Part shown: positions 60,157-64,000 of the stretch, piece after piece
Layout: every line of letters starts with the position of its first letter
How positions within the stretch are numbered: the first letter of the stretch is position 1
Source: Lysinibacillus halotolerans
GTDB lineage: Bacteria > Bacillota > Bacilli > Bacillales_A > Planococcaceae
Reading direction: 5' to 3'
NCBI RefSeq assembly: GCF_003711845.1
Contig: NZ_RHLQ01000016.1
Span: 1 to 64,000 of the forward strand
Length of the DNA stretch: 64,000 bases
Made by a program: the position numbers and the translations under genes
The notes under the pieces: model-generated
What the model was told of the DNA's origin: nothing
Database searches by the model: none
What the model saw: only the letters and a program-made list of their open reading frames with translations

Positions 60157-61982
60157 TGAACTTCATACGAAAACCCTTTGGCTATGAGCCAGTATTAACA
60201 AAGGAAGATGTGAAAAATTCGGTTCAAAAGAAAAAAGGACCCCGTCCAAACAATTGGAAGAATACGTTACTACGTATTTGGAAAATTGTTGATGAACAGA
60301 GAGCACTGCTCATCGCTGTTTTATTATTAGTCGTCGTCAGCTCCGCCATGTCACTATTAGGTCCCTATTTAATCGGATACATGATCGATGAATATGTGAT
60401 GAAAGAGCAATTTAGTGGAATGCCACTATTGATCGTTGGATTAATTGTAATCTACTTTGTTTTAGCATTATCGTTATTTTTCCAAAATTATTGGATGATC
60501 GGCATTGCCCAACAGACGATTTATCGTATGCGTACGGGCCTTTTCCATCATCTTTTGCATTTACCGGTTTCATTTTTTGATAAAAGGCAACATGGGGAAT
60601 TGATGAGCCGAGCGACAAATGATATGGAAACGGTTAGTGCCACTTTAAATAGTTCTTTTATTCAAGTGTTTTCAAGTATTTTAACCTTAACTGGTACGTT
60701 CATTGTCATGCTCAGTTTAAGCCCTTTATTAACGCTATTAACGATGATCATTATTCCTGCCATGTTTATGGCTACCCGCTGGATAACTCGAAGAACGGGG
60801 AAGTTATTTAAAGAGCAACAGGCAGCATTAGGTGCTTTAAATGGAATGATAGAAGAAACTATTTCGGGTCAACAAGTTGTAAAAGCATTTTCCCAAGAAG
60901 AAAGGGTAAAGAAAGAATTTCGTGAAAAAAGTACTCGGTTAAGGAGAACCGGCTTTTGGGCTTTGACCTACTCAGGATATATTCCAAAGGTAATGAACTT
61001 TTTAAATAATATTAGCTTTGCAATTATAGCTGGTATAGGTGGAATACTTGCTTTTAAAGGGTTCGTTACAATCGGAACAATCGTCGTATTTACAGAATAT
61101 GCCCGCCAATTTACTAGACCGCTAAACGACTTGGCAAACCAAATGAATACGGTATTATCTGCTATAGCAGGGGCAGAACGTGTTTTTTCCATAATGGAGG
61201 AAACAGTTGAAGAGGATATAGGAGATATGGATGATCATCATAAACTATTAGGCGACGTAAAATTCCGTCATGTTTCCTTTAAATATGAATTAGCTGAACA
61301 AGAACACACTTTAAAGGATGTTAGCTTCCATGTAAAACCAGGTCAAACCGCTGCATTAGTCGGAGCAACTGGTGCTGGCAAAACGACGATTATGCAATTG
61401 ATCGCTAGATTTTACGACGTGGAGCAGGGCGAAATATTATTTGATGGAGTGAATGTACAGAAATTAAAACGTCAAACGTTACGTAGTCAAATGGCTTTTG
61501 TTTTACAGGATTCTTTTCTTTTTGAAGCAAGTGTTTATGAAAATATTCGATATGGCCGACTCAATGCAACAAATGAGGAAATTGTAGAGGCTGCTAAAAG
61601 GGCTAATGCCCATGATTTTATTGTAAAGCTACCTAATGGGTACAATACGATTTTAACATCCGATGGAAGTGAAATTTCGCAAGGACAGAAGCAGCTGCTG
61701 TCCATTGCTAGAGCCTTTGTAGCAGATCCGGTAATATTATTACTCGATGAAGCAACAAGTAGTATTGATACAGTGACAGAAGTAAAAATTCAGCAGGCAT
61801 TAGAAGTACTAATGGAAGGAAGAACAAGCTTTGTCATTGCCCACAGACTTAATACGATACGGAATGCAGATGTCGTATTTGTTATGCAAGAAGGTCGTAT
61901 GGTTGAAGCGGGAACACAACAGGAATTAATGGAGACGAATGGTATATATGCTAATATGCTTAAACAAGCTGGTATATTATGA
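60156..61982 (+). CDS. Heterodimeric ABC exporter subunit 2 (YfiC-like)
   Basis: 608-residue partner half-transporter with an N-terminal extension of about 45 residues before the first helix. Walker A GATGAGKTT near 404, Walker B LLLDEATSSID near 529 with intact Glu, and signature ISQGQKQLL (not LSGGQ). The altered signature faces the altered Walker B of subunit 1. One ATP site is thus degenerate and the other canonical, the expected asymmetry. GTG start at 60156. Confidence 0.92.
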   Translation: MNFIRKPFGYEPVLTKEDVKNSVQKKKGPRPNNWKNTLLRIWKIVDEQRALLIAVLLLVVVSSAMSLLGPYLIGYMIDEYVMKEQFSGMPLLIVGLIVIYFVLALSLFFQNYWMIGIAQQTIYRMRTGLFHHLLHLPVSFFDKRQHGELMSRATNDMETVSATLNSSFIQVFSSILTLTGTFIVMLSLSPLLTLLTMIIIPAMFMATRWITRRTGKLFKEQQAALGALNGMIEETISGQQVVKAFSQEERVKKEFREKSTRLRRTGFWALTYSGYIPKVMNFLNNISFAIIAGIGGILAFKGFVTIGTIVVFTEYARQFTRPLNDLANQMNTVLSAIAGAERVFSIMEETVEEDIGDMDDHHKLLGDVKFRHVSFKYELAEQEHTLKDVSFHVKPGQTAALVGATGAGKTTIMQLIARFYDVEQGEILFDGVNVQKLKRQTLRSQMAFVLQDSFLFEASVYENIRYGRLNATNEEIVEAAKRANAHDFIVKLPNGYNTILTSDGSEISQGQKQLLSIARAFVADPVILLLDEATSSIDTVTEVKIQQALEVLMEGRTSFVIAHRLNTIRNADVVFVMQEGRMVEAGTQQELMETNGIYANMLKQAGIL

Positions 61983-62079
61983 ATCGGAGGTAATTCCATG
62001 TAATTCTTCAATTGCCCTTGCGCTCATAACATGAGTTCCTCTAAAATGGAGGCAAGTTAAAAGAACGGGGAGCAATTTA

Positions 62080-62958
62080 ATGAACTTTTCAATAATTACC
62101 GCATCATTTCCGATTGATATAGAAACGTATAATGAAATTAAACTGTTATGTGAAACAGCCTTTGAAACAGATAAATATAGTTATAGTTCTGTTTTAAATT
62201 TACTAGAATCTAGACAATATAATGTGAAAGGCTTTTTTGTTCTTGCTTATGATGACGAACAAGATCAGCTTGTTGGTGTAGCAAGTAGTATAGATCAAAT
62301 GGGTTTAAACACTTATGAATGGTCTATATTAATAGCGCCGATGTATCGTGGAATTGGATTGGATGAAGCAATTTTAAAAGTGCTAGGTGATGGCTTGCAC
62401 CAACGTGGAGCTGAAGGCGAACTTGCCCTCGTTATCGAAAATGACACTGAACGACGAAAGTTTGTTGAAAAATATGGGTATTCCTATAGTTTTTCAGAAG
62501 CAACCTTTGAAGCAAAACCCGAATCGATGGAACTATCCAATTCAATTTCAATTCGTCCTTATATTGAATCAACAGATAAAGAAGCTTTAATTACAATTTT
62601 TAGTAATGCCTTTGGTGATTTACGGGAGGAATCTATCGAATTAATTACTTATAATACGGTGACCGCAGGAAGAATTTTATGGGTTGCAGTAGTAAAAGAT
62701 GAAATCGTTGGAACGGTTACTTCTTCAAAAGAAGGGGAAGTGCAATGGGTGACGGCATTGGCGGTACATCCTGAAAAACAAGGTCTAGGTATAGGTACCG
62801 CTTTGTTAAATTGGGTGAAAAATTTCGCTATGCGTAACGGAGAAAAATTAGTTATGCTGGAAGTGGAAATTGAAAACGACAGAGCCCTTGCTCTATATGA
62901 AAAAGCCGGTTTTTTAAAATCAATGCAAGTAGATTATTTTATCTATACAGGTGAATAA
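62080..62958 (+). CDS. Tandem GNAT acetyltransferase
   Basis: 292 residues with two GNAT domains. The N-terminal one (about 1-145) is weak (APMYRGIGLDEAILKVLGDGL). The C-terminal one (about 150-290) has the full acetyl-CoA motif ALAVHPEKQGLGIGTALLNW and ALALYEKAGFLKS. Substrate unknown. AACGGGGAGC precedes ATG 62080. Ninety-seven bases after the ABC exporter, so possibly in the same transcript. Confidence 0.85.
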   Translation: MNFSIITASFPIDIETYNEIKLLCETAFETDKYSYSSVLNLLESRQYNVKGFFVLAYDDEQDQLVGVASSIDQMGLNTYEWSILIAPMYRGIGLDEAILKVLGDGLHQRGAEGELALVIENDTERRKFVEKYGYSYSFSEATFEAKPESMELSNSISIRPYIESTDKEALITIFSNAFGDLREESIELITYNTVTAGRILWVAVVKDEIVGTVTSSKEGEVQWVTALAVHPEKQGLGIGTALLNWVKNFAMRNGEKLVMLEVEIENDRALALYEKAGFLKSMQVDYFIYTGE

Positions 62959-62965
62959 ATAAAAG

Positions 62966-62991
62966 GAGCCTACAATGGAAATTGTAGGTTC
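62966..62991 (+). terminator. Hairpin after the GNAT gene
   Basis: GAGCCTACAAT (62966-62976) pairs with ATTGTAGGTTC (62981-62991). T-rich sequence follows after a short gap. Confidence 0.7.
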
Positions 62992-63039
62992 TATTTGTTC
63001 TTTTTTATGAATGATTCTAGCCTTTGCTAAAAACTAGAT

Positions 63040-63067
63040 TTGAGCAAACTGCTATATTTGATATAAT
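63040..63067 (+). promoter_or_regulatory. SigA-type promoter of menA
   Basis: TTGAGC (63040-63045), 16-bp spacer, perfect TATAAT (63062-63067), about 33 bases before the start codon. Confidence 0.75.
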
Positions 63068-63100
63068 GTATGAATGTGAAAACTATAAAAGAGAGGTAAG

Positions 63101-64000
63101 TTGAATAGATTCATGGAAAATGAAAATCAAATGAGTCCCGCAAAATTAATGTGGAAAATGACTCGCCCACATACATTAACGGCAACATTCGCTCCTGTTA
63201 TTTTAGGTACGGTTATTGCGTTGTTTGATACTAACATAAATTGGTTAATGTTTATGGCAATGATGATAGCATGTTTAGCTTTGCAAATTGCCACCAATTT
63301 ATTTAATGAGTATTACGACTTTAAGCGTGGATTAGATACAGCAGACTCAGTAGGTATTGGTGGAGGTATTGTTCGTCACGGTTTAAAACCAAGAAATGTG
63401 TTAACAGTAGCCTTATTGTTATATGTTGTTGCTGCTTTGATCGGTATTTATATTTGTATGAATAGTAGCTGGTGGTTAGTTGCTATTGGTTTATTTGGAA
63501 TGGCGGTTGGCTATTTATATACTGGAGGTCCAATTCCGATTGCATATACACCTTTTGGAGAATTATTCTCTGGTGCATTAATGGGAACAGGTTTCGTATT
63601 AATATCGTACTTTATTCAAGCAAATACAATTACTTTAAGTTCCGTTTTAATCTCCATTCCAATTGGTATTTTAGTAGGGGCTATTAATATGTCCAATAAT
63701 ATTCGGGATATCGATGAGGATACAAAAGGTGGTCGAAAAACGTTAGCGATTCTCCTTGGGAGAGAAAAAGGAATCACAGTGTTAGCGGTTGCTTTTGTTA
63801 TATCCTATTTATGGATTATCGCACTTGTGATAATGGGACAGATAAGTCCTTGGGCATTAGTCGTTTTACTAAGTATTAAAAAGCCGATTTCAGCTATCCA
63901 AGGCTTCAAAAAGGGAGCGACAGAGCCCCGATTTATGAAAGTAGCAATGAAATCAACAGCTATCACGAACACACTATTTGCTCTTTTATTGTCACTAGGT
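63101..64000 (+). CDS. menA: 1,4-dihydroxy-2-naphthoate polyprenyltransferase MenA (partial, runs off the window)
   Basis: The first 300 codons of a UbiA-superfamily membrane prenyltransferase that attaches the isoprenoid tail in menaquinone synthesis. Opening KLMWKMTRPHTLTATFAPV, first Asp-rich motif NEYYDFKRGLDTADS, and second motif NNIRDIDEDTKGGRKTLA are diagnostic. The frame is open to base 64000; only a few residues should be missing. TTG 63101 follows GAGAGG closely; ATG 63113 is the alternative start but is 16 nt from that site. Confidence 0.95.
   Translation, partial: MNRFMENENQMSPAKLMWKMTRPHTLTATFAPVILGTVIALFDTNINWLMFMAMMIACLALQIATNLFNEYYDFKRGLDTADSVGIGGGIVRHGLKPRNVLTVALLLYVVAALIGIYICMNSSWWLVAIGLFGMAVGYLYTGGPIPIAYTPFGELFSGALMGTGFVLISYFIQANTITLSSVLISIPIGILVGAINMSNNIRDIDEDTKGGRKTLAILLGREKGITVLAVAFVISYLWIIALVIMGQISPWALVVLLSIKKPISAIQGFKKGATEPRFMKVAMKSTAITNTLFALLLSLG

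Overview
This 64 kb window is AT-rich, densely coded DNA from a low-GC Gram-positive, spore-forming bacterium of the Bacillales, with a Bacillaceae/Planococcaceae (Lysinibacillus/Ureibacillus-like) flavour. The evidence is an rRNA operon tail followed by a long tRNA block in Bacillus-like order, strong AAGGAGG-type ribosome sites, frequent TTG/GTG starts, an S-box (SAM-I) riboswitch, a GerAB germinant permease and a menA (menaquinone) gene. Genus assignment is inference only.

Layout. 1-1930: 3' end of 23S rRNA, 5S rRNA, 17 tRNA genes and a terminator. 1981-4571: a worn region with a methyltransferase carrying an in-frame stop, a Cys-rich protein broken at a T6 run, a candidate structured RNA, a CheW-like scrap, an HD-domain phosphohydrolase and a YjfB-type motility peptide. 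4717-9278: a Cu/Zn superoxide dismutase lipoprotein and a TAXI-TRAP uptake operon. 9423-21146: a nucleotidase, then a complete phosphonate locus (phnF; phnGHIJK-M-L plus a PHP phosphoesterase; phnDCEE). Its PhnJ lacks two of the four cysteines considered essential in E. coli, while its PhnK carries an extra four-cysteine insert. 21339-24601: a tiny acidic ORF and a three-gene M20 hydrolase / enolase-superfamily epimerase / GNAT cluster resembling acyl-amino-acid racemisation systems. 24681-33447: a FhuF-like [2Fe-2S] protein, a strong candidate Fur-controlled small RNA with a C-rich loop (25684-25817), an efflux permease, peptidase T, a YhhN protein, a large membrane protein of unknown function, a decayed IS3-family element inserted into the loop of a terminator hairpin, a nitroreductase and PlsY.

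33511-48249: S-box/metY, a Panacea (DUF4065)-like protein, an MCP scrap, an ECF sigma/anti-sigma pair, homoserine dehydrogenase, two small regulatory or membrane genes, a two-component system with a 47-residue membrane peptide between regulator and kinase, a metallophosphoesterase, UppP and a GerAB permease. 48250-64000: an AIM24-family protein, a lysine catabolic pair (aldehyde dehydrogenase and lysine dehydrogenase), a secreted beta-propeller protein, a split ThrE-type exporter, a PAS/degenerate-GGDEF/EAL protein, a heterodimeric ABC exporter, a double GNAT protein and the start of menA.

Functionally, much of the window is nutrient acquisition: phosphonate phosphorus, organic acids through TRAP, iron sparing, sulfur assimilation under SAM control and amino acid salvage. 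No CRISPR array, prophage or defence island was seen. All calls come from reading the sequence; no database search was run.
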